Origin: Buxus sempervirens
Taxonomy: Eukaryota; Streptophyta; Magnoliopsida; Buxales; Buxaceae
Length of the DNA: 64,000 nt
NCBI GenBank assembly: GCA_947561395.2
Contig: OX387184.1
Location: forward strand, 7,626,001 to 7,690,000
Reading direction: 5' to 3'
In this document: positions 11,358 through 24,700 of the stretch, piece after piece
Numbering within the stretch: position 1 is the stretch's first letter
Layout of the letters: each line of letters begins with the position of its first letter
Program-made: the position numbers and the translations under genes
Notes under the pieces: model-generated
What the model was told of the DNA's origin: nothing
Seen by the model: the letters and a program-made list of their open reading frames with translations, nothing else
Databases searched by the model: none

Positions 11358-14300
11358 TCAGGAAACAAGATTATCATTCAACGAAAGTGATGCCAGCTGA
11401 TCGGCTGGGCTGTTTGCCTGCTGTTGCTGCTGAGCAACATTCCTCAGAACCTCCATAGCCTCAACAACTTTCGCTTTCAAAGCTTCCGGTGACTCAAGCA
11501 AGTGCAAAACCTCAGGTTGATCCATCTCCAGGAGCATGCCAGTCACCTTAGCAGCCATCTCATGCTCCAGCTGATCCACAAGTGGGTATAGACTTTCACC
11601 CAGCATCTACACAAACAAAAACAACATTCGGGAACTTAACAAACAAAAACAACATTCGGGAACTTCAATCAATAATCCATCAACTGTAGCATCAACATAA
11701 AGCAAATGCCTACCGTCCTCTGCTGTTCAGGTGATGCATTTGCAAGTGCACTAGCCAATGCCCCAATGGGGATAGGTTGTGTCATTGCAGTGCCACCCAT
11801 GTCATATGGAACAGAAAGCATGCCTCCAGCGACACCCGGCATGGGAACTTCAGTCATGTTACGACCAGGTGGGTAACGGTAAGCACGGCCCCTTGGAAGC
11901 ATCTGCCATTGAGACAACCAAACATACAAGAACACAAAAAGTAAGATGGAAAACAGTTTGGGCCACAGGAAAGGATGAGGAGAAACAAGAACAAGAACAA
12001 GAACAACAAGAGGTGGGTGGGTGGGGTGGGGGGCAAAACAATCGGTTTTATGGCCTAAAGCAGAGTAGCTGGCCATAATAACCATTCTATCCTCTCCCGG
12101 CTTTTCTTGACCCCTCTTTCATACCCTGAACAACATGGCTTCTTCTCTGCCTTCAATGCCAATTCACTAACTCAAACCCATCCTGCCCCCTACGCCCACA
12201 ACCCTCACCCTCAACTACAAAAGATTAGGCTCCTTCAAAGTAAAATAAAGCACAAAAATAAAAAAAATTAAAAAGTAAAACAAAAGTCAAACTATCCATA
12301 AATGCACTGAACCAACATTTTAATAATACACATTTCTAGTAGATGTGGTAAGACATATGACCTCCCACTTGACACTTGAATTGTACAGACAACATAATAA
12401 ATCAATATATACGATAGCATCTAAAAGTAGCCCAAATAGGAGAAAAGAAAATGAAAAAGAGGCTATGAATATCCATGTTAAGTGGAGACATAATGGGTCA
12501 CCTATTAGAAGATAAGGAAGTGCATATCAAAAGATCAAAAAGGTCCAGAGGTAATCAGCCCAAAATGATCTAAATGCACTTGATCTTAAAAATTAATGTT
12601 CATAACATATTGAAATGGCAAAACAGGATATGGATCGCTGACCCAATTACGTTATGGCATCTTCTTGGTGTTTTCTTCACACATGCATGAATTCATGCAT
12701 ATGTCCGTAGGTACATATGTTTGTATGTTTATGTTGTGTCATCATACATATTGTTGGGAGTTATTCTCTCTAAAATTTGTATCAGTGTAAAAAATGGTCA
12801 TCATTGTGCAGAAACCTAGATACAGACAAATAACCATAAAGTGAAATTATATTCCTATACTTTTTAACATGCCCAATAATTTCAATAATAAAATTAAAAT
12901 TATTGCACATAAATAATGAAAAAAAAAAAAATTTTGATTTCAGCAAGATTCAATTCCTCTGAACTCTGCAGAAAAATTAAGAGCAAATTGGAATTGAAAT
13001 TTTCAGAAATTATCAAGACAAATTTTTTCTGTCATAGAAACTGGACTCATCAATTGCAATACTGTGCTCCAATCTGCTGCAGAGTTTGGAGTTTGTTCCT
13101 GTTAGCACAGTTTCATTGTCAATTACGAATTTATTTTTCTGCCTCAATAATTAGTTTACAGGCAGGAAAAAAAATCTTTCTTTAGCAAACTCTACTTCAG
13201 TGAAGTTTACAAGGTCAATCAGCTTGCTTTGTTTTATTTTTTCCAATAAATTGGGCATATTATTTTATGAACATTGTATGAAAAATTCCGATCCATAATA
13301 AAATTAAAAAGAATCAGGGGACCAGCAGTGAATCACCAATCCATATGTGTGACTGGATTGGGATGCTGACTAGGTCTGAAAATGTTCAGAAGTTTCTTTT
13401 CATTATTTACTGTATCTGCTTTTCTTTTTCTTTTTTTCTTTTTTATTTCTTTGGGCAGGGAGAGGGTTTCCAAACACTGTATTAACAGAATTAATGGAGC
13501 ACTTCTAAAAATTAAGATGGTGAAAATATGGCCAACCACAGTGAATCACCAATCCATTCATGTGATAGGATTGGGATGCTCCCAAGCGTATGAAAATGTT
13601 CAGAAGCTTCTTTTTCTTTTTCCTTTTTTGATTTTTGTTGTGGGTGAGTGATTTTTGAGTGTGTGTGTGTGTGTTGGAGGGTGGGGGGAGGTTTGGTTCT
13701 GAAGGCTATATTCGCCATGGAATTAAAGGAGCACTTTTAAAAATTGAGATTGTGAAAATTTCACCATTCACAGTATTTTAGCACTTCTGTCAACAATTTT
13801 TTTAAGGCAAAATCTTACTATAGCAGTAAGTTTCAAATGCCCACAAGCTAAAACCAGAGAATTTAGGCCAAAAGTGTTTTGAAGAGAGAGGTTAGATTGA
13901 GACCAACCTGCTGCTGCATCATCGGAACAGGCTGTTGAACTTGTTGCATTGGACCTGCTCCTGCACGCCTGCCACCTGGGCGCTGGCCCTGCTGACCTTG
14001 TTGGACCATTGGAACAAAGAAATTTGGCAAGGGTGCCCCACCAGGCCTCATCCCAGGAACCAGTTGCTGCTGGTATCCAAACCCGGGCTGATAAAATATA
14101 AATTAACAGAAAGCAAGTATTATTAAAGGGCCAAAAGAAGTTGTCAGTATGATACAACAGTTACAATCCCCAAAGTAGACAGCTGGATGGTCCAACAAAA
14201 TACAAGTGCAAAGGACATGTAAAAAAGAGATAAAATAAACATATTGATACGCATGAACCAGGTTTAAAGGGATTTCACACCTGCCAAGATGCACCCACCA

Positions 14301-15085
14301 AAACCGAACCGAACCGATCTTGGCTTTCATGAGCAAAACCCACCAAAACCGAACCTACCAAGATGCACCCAGAACCATCAGCCAATTACTCCTTTAGCCC
14401 ATGAGCAATTTCATTTTGGCTTTCATGACCAAAGGTAATATTAGGGGTGCAACTCGGGTCGGTTTGGTCCGGGTTAGCATTAATTCAAGACCGAACCGAA
14501 GTTGTTAAATGACAACCCAAAACCGAACCGAACCGATCTTGAAACCGATTTACTTAACCCGAAAACCGAACCAAGAGTAAAATGAAAAACTACAATCCAA
14601 ACCAAACCGAACCTAATTCAAAACTCGGTTCGGTCTGATTCGGGTTGTGCCAATTTCCAAAAAATTTCTTTCACATTAAATGTTGTTCCTTTCTAGGTTT
14701 GACTAAAATTTAAACAAAATCCATGGAATTCCCACGAAATGCCTCTTAAGCCTCTTGATTTCGAGACACATCAATGGCATCTTGCGATGTATTGGTCGGA
14801 GATTCACCATATTTTGAGGTCCAAACAGGAGGATTCTACTCACACGTACGAAACCCTAATAAAAAACAAAAGAACAGTAGAAGAAGAAGAACATATCCAC
14901 ACTTGCCCCACGTCCTTGGATTCTACTCACACAAAACCCTGAAAAAAAAAACAAATAACAAAAAACAGAAGAAGAACATATTCGAACACTTGCTCCACAT
15001 CCCTGGCCCTCACTTGTTTCTAGTAGGCGATGAGTTTCAAGTAGTAGAAAAGAGGAGCTGTAATTTAGGGCGTTAGGCATGAGAT

Positions 15086-15178
<93 letters not shown>

Positions 15179-15200
15179 TTTAGGGCGTTAGGCATGAGAT

Positions 15201-15249
<49 letters not shown>

Positions 15250-15717
15250 AGGGAGGGAGGGAGGGAGAGCGGGGGGCCGTGGTTCTCAACTTCATATTCC
15301 ACATCTTCAAGGTCTAATGTCCCTGCAGGAGATTGCCCGTCAACCTTTGATCATCCTTTGGCGGGTGTCCGTGCCTCTTCTATAATTCACGTTACTTTGT
15401 TCTATGCTCTGAGCAAGTTCGTCCCACTTCATGCTACCATAGTTTGTTTTCTCACCTTCAACCAACTCTTTGGGTAGGTTGTTCAGAAACCAAGGATGGG
15501 GTGTCAGGCATGAGATGAGAGAGAGAGAGAGAGAGGTGGTGGAGTACAAGAGTACTTTCCGTAGAGAGAGAGAGAGAGAGGTGGTGGAGTACAAGAGTAC
15601 TTTCCGTAGAGAGAGAGAGAGAGAGGTGGTGGAGTACAAGAGTACTTTCCGTAGAGAGAGAGAGAGAGAGGTGGTGGAGTACAAGAGTACTTTCCGTAAA
15701 GAAAAGATAAAGAGGGG

Positions 15718-15796
<79 letters not shown>

Positions 15797-18700
15797 AACC
15801 TGCAACAACGGCGAGGAGGCAAGGTTGGGGACGGCTATGCGAAAATAAAGGATTTGAGCAAAGGGCGCCCTAATTTAACGTAAAGGTGAAAAGGGTGAAA
15901 TTTATTTATAACATATGGTTTAGTTCAGTTTGGTTTAACCGAAAATAAAATCCAAAACCGAAATGAATTAATTCGGTTCTAAAAATTTATAACCAAAACC
16001 AAACCAAATGGTTATGAAACCGAACCAAAGTCGGTTTGGGTTTGGTTTTAACCGGACCGAGTTGCACCCCTAGCTAATATCATCCATCAGTTTCCATGAA
16101 GAAATAAAAAAAGGATCAACAGTTGAGATCATTGGGAACCCCAAAGTGGTTCATTTCATTTTATTCCATCTGTATATCTATTCCATATTTAGTATCCCTT
16201 TGGTGTAGCCACTATAAGATATTTCATTTCTAACCTATCCACTTTTATGTCTATATATGGAAAGTTAGTAAATCATCATATAATAATTGAAAAAATAGCA
16301 ATGGAAAAGAAGAAAAGGGAAGTTTCAGATGATTTTAAAATCATTTTTACTAGGTAATCATGGAATTCACATGCAAAGATGAGTTGCTTTCCATACATGC
16401 CTACATGTACTCCCACATGGCCTTGCAAAAGCAACTTTTCAACATCAAATCCATCAGCTGAATGCCAAAGAAAACCCCCAAAATCAAACATCATTCCTAC
16501 ATCCTTCTTATAGTGAATTCAAAAAATAAGATATTCATGGACAGCTATTACAAGCTTAAGAAAAATCCAAATGTAATAATACAGCCCACATGGGAAGAAA
16601 AACCATCCACATGGTCTGCCTAGCGACTCCCTCATCAGGTGGACAGTTTAGATTTACCACATCATATCTAAACATGCCTTCAGCTCTATGAGGTTAGCTG
16701 GTTATCGTTTCAACCTACAATGGCTATTATCACCCTAGAAGATTTTTTGGCTCGCGATAGCTTTTTAGATAAGTGAGCCCTGCTCTTCTTAGGCCTGGGG
16801 GTGGATTTTCAGTCCTTTCTCTTTGGTACACAGTTTGAGTACTATGTAATCTGACCCTGTTTTTTCAGTAGTGGTATATAATATAAAACTTATGATTACC
16901 GGAAAAAAAAAGAAGCTCTATAAGGAAGCTTTCAAGTTAGAAGACCAATTTTTTCCTTAGTTTTCATCCCTCTTAAGTCAATTTTTTCAAATCAGTACAT
17001 TCGACTTATCAACAGGCTTATATATTGTGAACTATTTATTTTTAAGTCAAATATCAACTAAAAATATTATGCCTTCCAAAAGTGGTACACATGGATTTTG
17101 CTTGTACAAAAAACTACAGATTGACTGAACATGTTTAACATATACTAGATGCCTGGATGGCTTTTTGAAAGTGACTCCAGCAACCAGACAATCAACAATA
17201 TTGTATATAGATCAAATCTGAGAGAATGGGATTGTGTTGTCAAAATCACCTTGGCACAAGCTTAACAGAGCCACCAAAGAGTTACTACAAGTCATGATTA
17301 AACTTACAAGCCCACAAGCATAGAGTTACTAAAATTAAATGCAAATAATTATAAAATAAATCAGGGTAATAATGCGAACTTCATAAACAACCAAATAGAT
17401 CCCCCAGCAAAAGCAACACATACACGTTAACACAAAAACCAAAAAAAAAAAAAAATGAGAAGAAAATTTAATGAACATTTGAATCACAACAATACAAGCA
17501 ATAACTGTATTAATGAAATTATGACACCAGGGAATAAAATAACAGTGTCCAATTTGAAGTGCAACAACACTGAATGTAAAATGCACTAAAAAGATGAAAT
17601 ACAAGTACATATGCTTACTTGTGGAGGCATTATAGCAGGAGGTGCTTGGCCATAAAATATCTGTCCACCAATACCTGGACCAGCAGGTGGGTACATAGGC
17701 ATACGAGGAGAGACTGAAGGTGCCATTGCAACTGGTCGCATTTGTGAAAATTGTGCCTAAATAAAAATAATCCCAAAAATTTTAAAATAAAGTAAGGAGT
17801 GGGAAATATTAGAATCACAAATCCTAGCCACAATAATGACACAATCAGCACTCAATTGTGTTTGGTTGGGTCAGATTCTACGGACAATTAAAAAATCTGT
17901 TCCAAAATAGAATCCCACGATCAGAATATATCTGGAGGCTAATTTTGGGATTCTATTGAACTTGAACCTGCAAGATTAAAGGTTAACATTGAGTTGGTTT
18001 GACAGCTTTATAACGTATGAGTCAGTAACTTGTCAATTCAACCCATGTAACGTGGGGCTTTCTTATCCTCTTTGATAAGCCACATTAGAGTAATCAATTG
18101 GTTTGTTTTGGTTTGGACAGGCATATATATTTAACAAGTTAGCTCCCAACCTGAACAACCAATTGAACAAATGGGTTGAGAAACAAAGAGAGGAATGCAA
18201 CCCACCAAACCAGCTCAATCTCACCCTTTAATATGATAAATAGATGAAAACATATATGCAGTGTTTTTATTTTAATAATTTGTAATATATATTTCAACAT
18301 ATAAAATATATGCAAATATTACAACATAACTAGTCAATAGGTTGGAAGCAGGTTGACACACAACCAACCAACCATTAAATAACTCAACCCTAAATTTTCC
18401 CATGTACGGGCAAGCTTGGATCACAAACTGCTTGCTCTAACCACATCCAACCGAACCCATTCATAAGGTAATAATGTAAAGTGAAGGAATGTCACAAAAA
18501 TGCCAGCAACATTAACAGCAGGTCATAAACATGTACAAACAAAGTCATTATGCAAACTAATGGCCCATGTTTTGTTTAAGCAAACAAACCCAATCAATTG
18601 CTTAAAACCACAGTAGACTCATTGTGAAAACCATATAACAGCTATCCACAAAATTGGGAAAACAATACATTTTAAAAGGTTAATACCTGCAACCTTGCTC

Positions 18701-21700
18701 TTCTATCTTCCTTCCTCTGTGCAAGTGCTACATAAAGTGGTTTGCTAACAACCATTTTACCGTTCATCTCTGAAAGCTAAAAAAAACATAAAAAAGAAAT
18801 TACACAGGAATTCATCATTAGATTTTTCTGAAATACTTGTAAAAATAAGGGAGAATGGGTACCTAAGTACTCGATTATCCAGCATAACCAACAGATGAGA
18901 GAACCAAAAAGGTAAATATGTAGGCATAGTTTTTACTATGTTAGACTAATAATTCAATTTTTCAAGAAGATTTTACATTAATTAAACTTTTAATAACAGT
19001 TTAGTAAAACTAATAATTCTTAAAACAACTGAAAATATGAAATTAACATACAAATTGGAAGAAAATGGACTCCATTCTCTACTTCGTTACTTAAACCAGA
19101 AACAACCCACTGCACCTGAAAACGGGGAAATATCAACTTACTGCTCGAGATGCTTCTTCTGGTGCTGAGAATGCAACAAAACCTGACCCTCTACTAATTC
19201 CAGTTGGGTCTCGCATGACCTGTATAATTTTATTCAAAAAATTAATCTGGGTTAACCTGCACCAGAAGATAAGTATTGCTAATTACAGTAGCCCATTCAA
19301 ATTTCACAGAACACTGCAACTAACCTTACAGGAAGTAATTGTTCCAAACTCAGAGAACAATTCTCTTAATTTATCATCATCGATGCTATCATCTAAATTT
19401 TTAACATACAAGTTTACCCCTTGATATTTGTCTACTGCCTCCTTCATACTCTGCTCAAATCTTCCTTTCAGTTCAACCTCTCTTTCAGATTTTTTCTGCG
19501 CTTTGCCAACATACCACTCCTTGTCATCAAACTTTTTTCCATTAAGAGCCTCTACTGCTTGAGCAGCATCATCTGTGTTCTCAAAATTAACAAATCCAAA
19601 ACACTTGGACTTTCCATCTCCATCCCTCATCACCACAACACTAGTAATTGTCCCATATTCACCAAAAGTCTTCTTCAGATCCTCCTCTGTTGTTGATTCA
19701 GAAAGATTCTTCACGAAAACATTATTGAATTTAGTTTTATTCATGGCAGACTCTCTTTCCTGCTTACGGAGGAAAGGTCCAACAAAAACTTGCTTATCAT
19801 TCAATAACATGCCATTCAGCTTATCAATTGCATTTTGCGCAGCTTCCTCATTATCAAACTGAACAAAACCATAACCTTTGGACTGACCAGAAGGATCTGT
19901 AGCCACTTTGCAAGAGAGAATATTTCCAAAGACAGAAAATGTATCATGAAGTGCCTTGTTATCAATGGCTTTGTCCAGGTTCTGTCAAAATATGAGAGAC
20001 AACTAAATGAATCATAAAGCAAAAATCAGTTATGAACAGAAGCCCTATATCCTGTAGGCACAGGATAAAAAATAAACAACAGAACATTTACCTTGATAAA
20101 TATGTTTGCTGTTCCACTTTTACGAATACTAGGGTCGCGATGAGAATACATTATTCTAATGGGCTTGCCATTGAGAGGAGTAAAGTTTAGTAGATCCAAC
20201 GCCCTTTTTGCTGCCACCATGAACAACAGTTATAAGAAACTTACAGAGAGAGGCAATGGGATTATTTTTGTGCTTGAAAAATTGAAATGCCCTACAATGA
20301 AGACTAAAAAAGTTTTACTGGATGACAGGGAATTTCTTAGAACGTTTCAAATCAACAAAGAAATGCATCAATTTATTTAAGAAGAACATAATACAAAGTA
20401 CACAAAAGCCACCTTAATATCATCTCAAGACCTTCCTTACTGATTTCACACAAAAGCTGTGGCTCCATGCTCCAAGGCACGAGTTCCCAACTTCAAAGAG
20501 AAAACAACTTAAATTTTCACATTTGAATATTGGAAATCACTGTACTGGTCCATGTACAAGGCCTGGACATTCAATTCCAAATCTCAAAAGTATAATGACC
20601 AGTATTGGTGCAAGTTTAAAGAACTCTAACAAATTTAGTCAACTTTTTTCCTTCCTTCCTCTTTTTGTTTGTGTTCGGAAAAGGGCAGGGAAGGGGGTTG
20701 GTAGGGTTCTAGAAATGAGACATAAATGTTGAAATAACTAAAGAATGATATTAAATTGGAGAATGATACTCAAATTGCATAATCATTGATTCCACTAAAA
20801 GATTTGTTATCTTCGTAAAGACAAAATCATAGCAGAAATTTTTTACACATGAAAAACAATCAAATCTGGTTTTGTAGCAGCATTTTACAAATTCAAATAA
20901 CAAAGACATTAAACCCATATAAAATAAAAAACTAACGAAATAAAAAATCAAACTTAATTATAAATTTATGTACTGTGGCAAACTTTGGAGTTGATGCTGC
21001 TTCATGTCACTGTTTTGAACTTAGACAATTACTCATTTTCATTCTCATTCACATTCCCACTTTAAAACTTGTTTCATGCTTTGGCTATTTTGTATAATCC
21101 AACACCAGGAATAAAACCAAGTTGAAACATTACTATGAGAGAAGACTACACAAAGTTATATTGTTATTCTTATTAAAAGAGCATTTCATATATTCAGTCT
21201 TCACATGGCTTATTTTAAAACCCTTTGATTCTAAGGTATCTCCCCACAATTTTAGCTTAATATTTACTTGTTCTCTAATATGACCCATAAAGACTACATT
21301 GTTTGCAAATAGCATACACCAAGGCACCTCGTATTGAATATGACACTGTCAACTCATCCATAACTAAAGTGAAAAAGATAAGGGCTAATAGTTGGCTCTC
21401 GATGCAAACCTATCTTAACTGGAAACTCAATTGTCTCACCGCCAATAATTTTCACTTTAGTTAACGCTACCCTCATACATATCTTTCGTTACAAAAATAT
21501 ATTTCAATGGTATACATTTTTTTTATAAAAAAATCAACCAAATTAATTCTCTTGGAACCCTATCATATGCTTTTTTTTCCAAATTAATAAAACCCATATG
21601 CAAATCTTTTTCTTTTTCTCTAGACTTTAAATTAAACTATCAAAGAAAAAATATAGCTTCAATAATGGATCTTCCAAGCATAAATCCAAATTAATTTTTT

Positions 21701-24700
21701 GTCACTCTAGTTATTAGCCTTAATCTATATTCAATCACTCTTTCACACAATTTCATAGTATGATTCATCTATATTATATATAAAGGGAGGCGCTCCCTGG
21801 GAATGCATGCCAAAGTTAATAACCTTTTTTTCCCCAAACACCCTTTGAAATTCCTAAAAATAATGTATTATGTTGGGGATATGTTTATCTTTTGCTCTTT
21901 CATCCATTTTGAGTAGTGGTTTCCACTCCTCCAAAACGGTTACATAACTCTTTACTTCCTATATTTTCTTAAACAAGCTTATACTATATGCTAGCAAGTG
22001 GCACGTGCAGTGCTTGCACATAGATGATTAAAAAACAGATATAAATAATTGCTTAGGAATTACTAAAGGCAATCTTATGGAAAGAATGGAGTTGACACAA
22101 TAGAGTGGATACTTGTCATTCTTTGATAAAATAAGGGATGATCTATTAGAAAAATGTAGGAAGTAAGGAGTTACATAATTATTTTGGAAGAGTGGAAACG
22201 GCAACTCAGAATGAGTAAAAGAGCAAAAGACAAACATACCCTCAATATAATAAATTATTGTAGAAATTTCAAAGGAGAAAAAAGGTTATTAATTTTTTTG
22301 GTACGCTTCCCAAGGGGCTCTTCCCTTTATATATTGTATAAATAAAGGGAAGTGCCCCTTGGAATGCATGCCAAAGTTTATAACCTTTTTTCAAAATACC
22401 CTTTGAAATTCCTATAATGATTTATTATGTTAGGAATATATTGATCTTTTGCTCTCTTATACATTTTGGTAACATTTCCACTCCTCAAAAACCGTTATAT
22501 AACTTTTTACGTACTAAATTTTCTCTAACAAATCATCACTTACTTCACCTAAGAACGACAAGTGTCCTCTTTATTGAATCCAATTCATTCATTCCATAAA
22601 ATGCTCTTTAGTAATTTTCTAAGTTGATCTCCTCAGCAATTATTTATATCTAATTTTTTTAATCATCTACATGCAATACTGCACGTGCCACCTACTAGTA
22701 AGTTTAATGCCATGGTAATTTGTACACTCCTCAACATCTCCCTTATTCTTGTATATTTGTGTTATTGCACTAATCCTCCAAGCACTATTGCATTTTCCCA
22801 ATGCTTAAAATTTCGTTAAATACTTTAGTCAACCAGGATACACTGATATCTCCCATTTACCTCTATAGGGACGCCATCGAAGCCCAAGGCTTTTCCTATT
22901 TTTATTTTGACTAGGGCATCTTTAACTTCTACAATTCGAATCCTATGAATATAAGTTTGTTATCTACTTGCATTACTGCTATCATCCTCGCAGAATCTAG
23001 ATCTCCCAAATAATAAATTTACAAAATATTTTCTCTACCCTTCTTTAGTCTCCTCATCTTTTACTAAAACTCTTGATTCACTTTTAATATATCTAACCTG
23101 AACTAAGTTCCTTGTTTCCACTCACTAACTCTTGCTAATTTATAAATAATGTTTTAACCTTCTTTAATACCTAACTGATTTTCATAGACATAGTTTCTAA
23201 CCTCACTAATTCCTGGGTATATCAGCTTGAGAATTTAATCCTAGAATTCTTAAGCTACATTAGTTGGTATCAGAGTAAAAGGTTAGAACAGCTTTACCTA
23301 TCTATCAGCTTGAGAATTTAATTATAGTGCTTAAGGAGGCAATAAAAGAGAACAGCAAAATGAGTCAATACTTGCAATCATGGGGATGTTGCAAGAACTT
23401 GAAGCCAAACCTGATGCAAGGACATATCCTTGCTCTCCGACAAATATACAAGAATTTTCAGATTGAGGCTTAGTTCATATCGTTTTGTGATACTCTCTTG
23501 GGATTCTACAGACGGTGTGGAACCTTCAGTTTTGTCGAAACCTTCGACCACTTGAAATGGAGGAAATTGCTAAGATGTTAAAAAGATCTCAATCTCATCA
23601 CTTTAGATCCTTCAAGGCCTGATATCAGTAGATGGACCCCCTTACCCCCTCATGGCTATTTCTCTACTAATTTTTTTTTGAATCCTCGTGCTCTCAACCT
23701 GACCTAGTTTGTTCCTCCTCTCCCACATATCTTTGGAATGCTCCTGTTCCCACCAAATTTCTAGCCTTCTCTTGGAATGCGTTTCACAATGGTATTAACA
23801 CCTTTAATAACTTTCAAAGAAAAAAGGAAATTCTTATCTATCTCTCCCAATGTCTAAATTTTATGACTCAAAGATGGAGATTCAGTGGACCAAATTTTTG
23901 TGCATTTTTGTTGGTCCTATTTCCTTGGTGTACGGTGTTAGTTGGGTCTTGCCTAGGACTCTTATTGATCTAGCACAGCAGTGGAGATTCTCATTTCTTA
24001 AAAAGAAAAGGCAAGCTGCTTCATGCGATTTTCTTTGCAAAACTTTAGGCAGTGTGGATGGCCCATAGTAGATGTGTCTTTGACTAAGAAGATATTCAGA
24101 AATTGAGAATTTTAGATGACATCATTGCTTTGGCAGCATCATGGGTTTACATTAAGAAGGAAGTCTTCTTCACTATAGTTAGGGATGTGATTAGGGATTT
24201 CGCCACAGCTATGGCTCTTGACTAGTTCTTTGAAATTCTAGCTGCATATGTGGATTCCTATCCCTCATGGGCCCATATGTTTTTGTACCCTAATCCTTTT
24301 CTTTTAATATCATATCATTATTCATATATATTCAAAAAAAAGAGTGCTACGTGACAATTTGTCGGCATAGTGTATTAACTCATCATAATCACTTTACTGG
24401 GCATCAAAGAGATTGTCAAAGCAAATCAGTTACTATCTGACATTTAGATACATTGTATCACATAAAACAAATTAAATGACAAGAAGGCAGGTTTAATTGT
24501 GAGACAATATTTGTTAAAATTACCATGTAATCCCAGACAACAAACATACATCACATGAACACAAAAAATTATTGAAATATTTTATGAACAATAATATAAT
24601 TGTGATACAATATGAGGGCTTCCTTATGCTTAGGGCACAGGAATGGTGCAATGGAAAACTTTCCTTTTTGCACCCTAATATCTTGAAAAGAAACTTTCTA

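Larger units (their letters stand above)
14442..16072. mobile_element. hAT-like element carrying a host SnRK2 fragment
   Basis: The termini are inverted: TAGGGGTGCAACTCGG at 14442 and its exact complement ending at 16072, with looser similarity inward. The flanks are GGTAATAT (14434-14441) and GCTAATAT (16073-16080), an 8-bp target duplication with one mismatch, as hAT transposases make. Subterminal regions are packed with CGGTTTGGTT / AACCGAACC motifs. The interior holds long GA tracts, a 45-bp tandem array and a kinase gene fragment (15285-15500). No transposase is present, so it is non-autonomous. It sits in PABP intron 6. Confidence 0.8.

Noticed and set aside
15536..15700. CRISPR-like array of four regularly spaced repeats
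   Set aside because: The spacers are all (GA)n, there are no cas genes, and the sequence is a plant nuclear intron. It is a minisatellite.
15340..15883. Long Ser/Leu and Arg/Glu repeat frames on both strands
   Set aside because: They are products of (GA)n tracts and a 45-bp array whose period is a multiple of three. Only the SnRK2-derived part has protein-like content.
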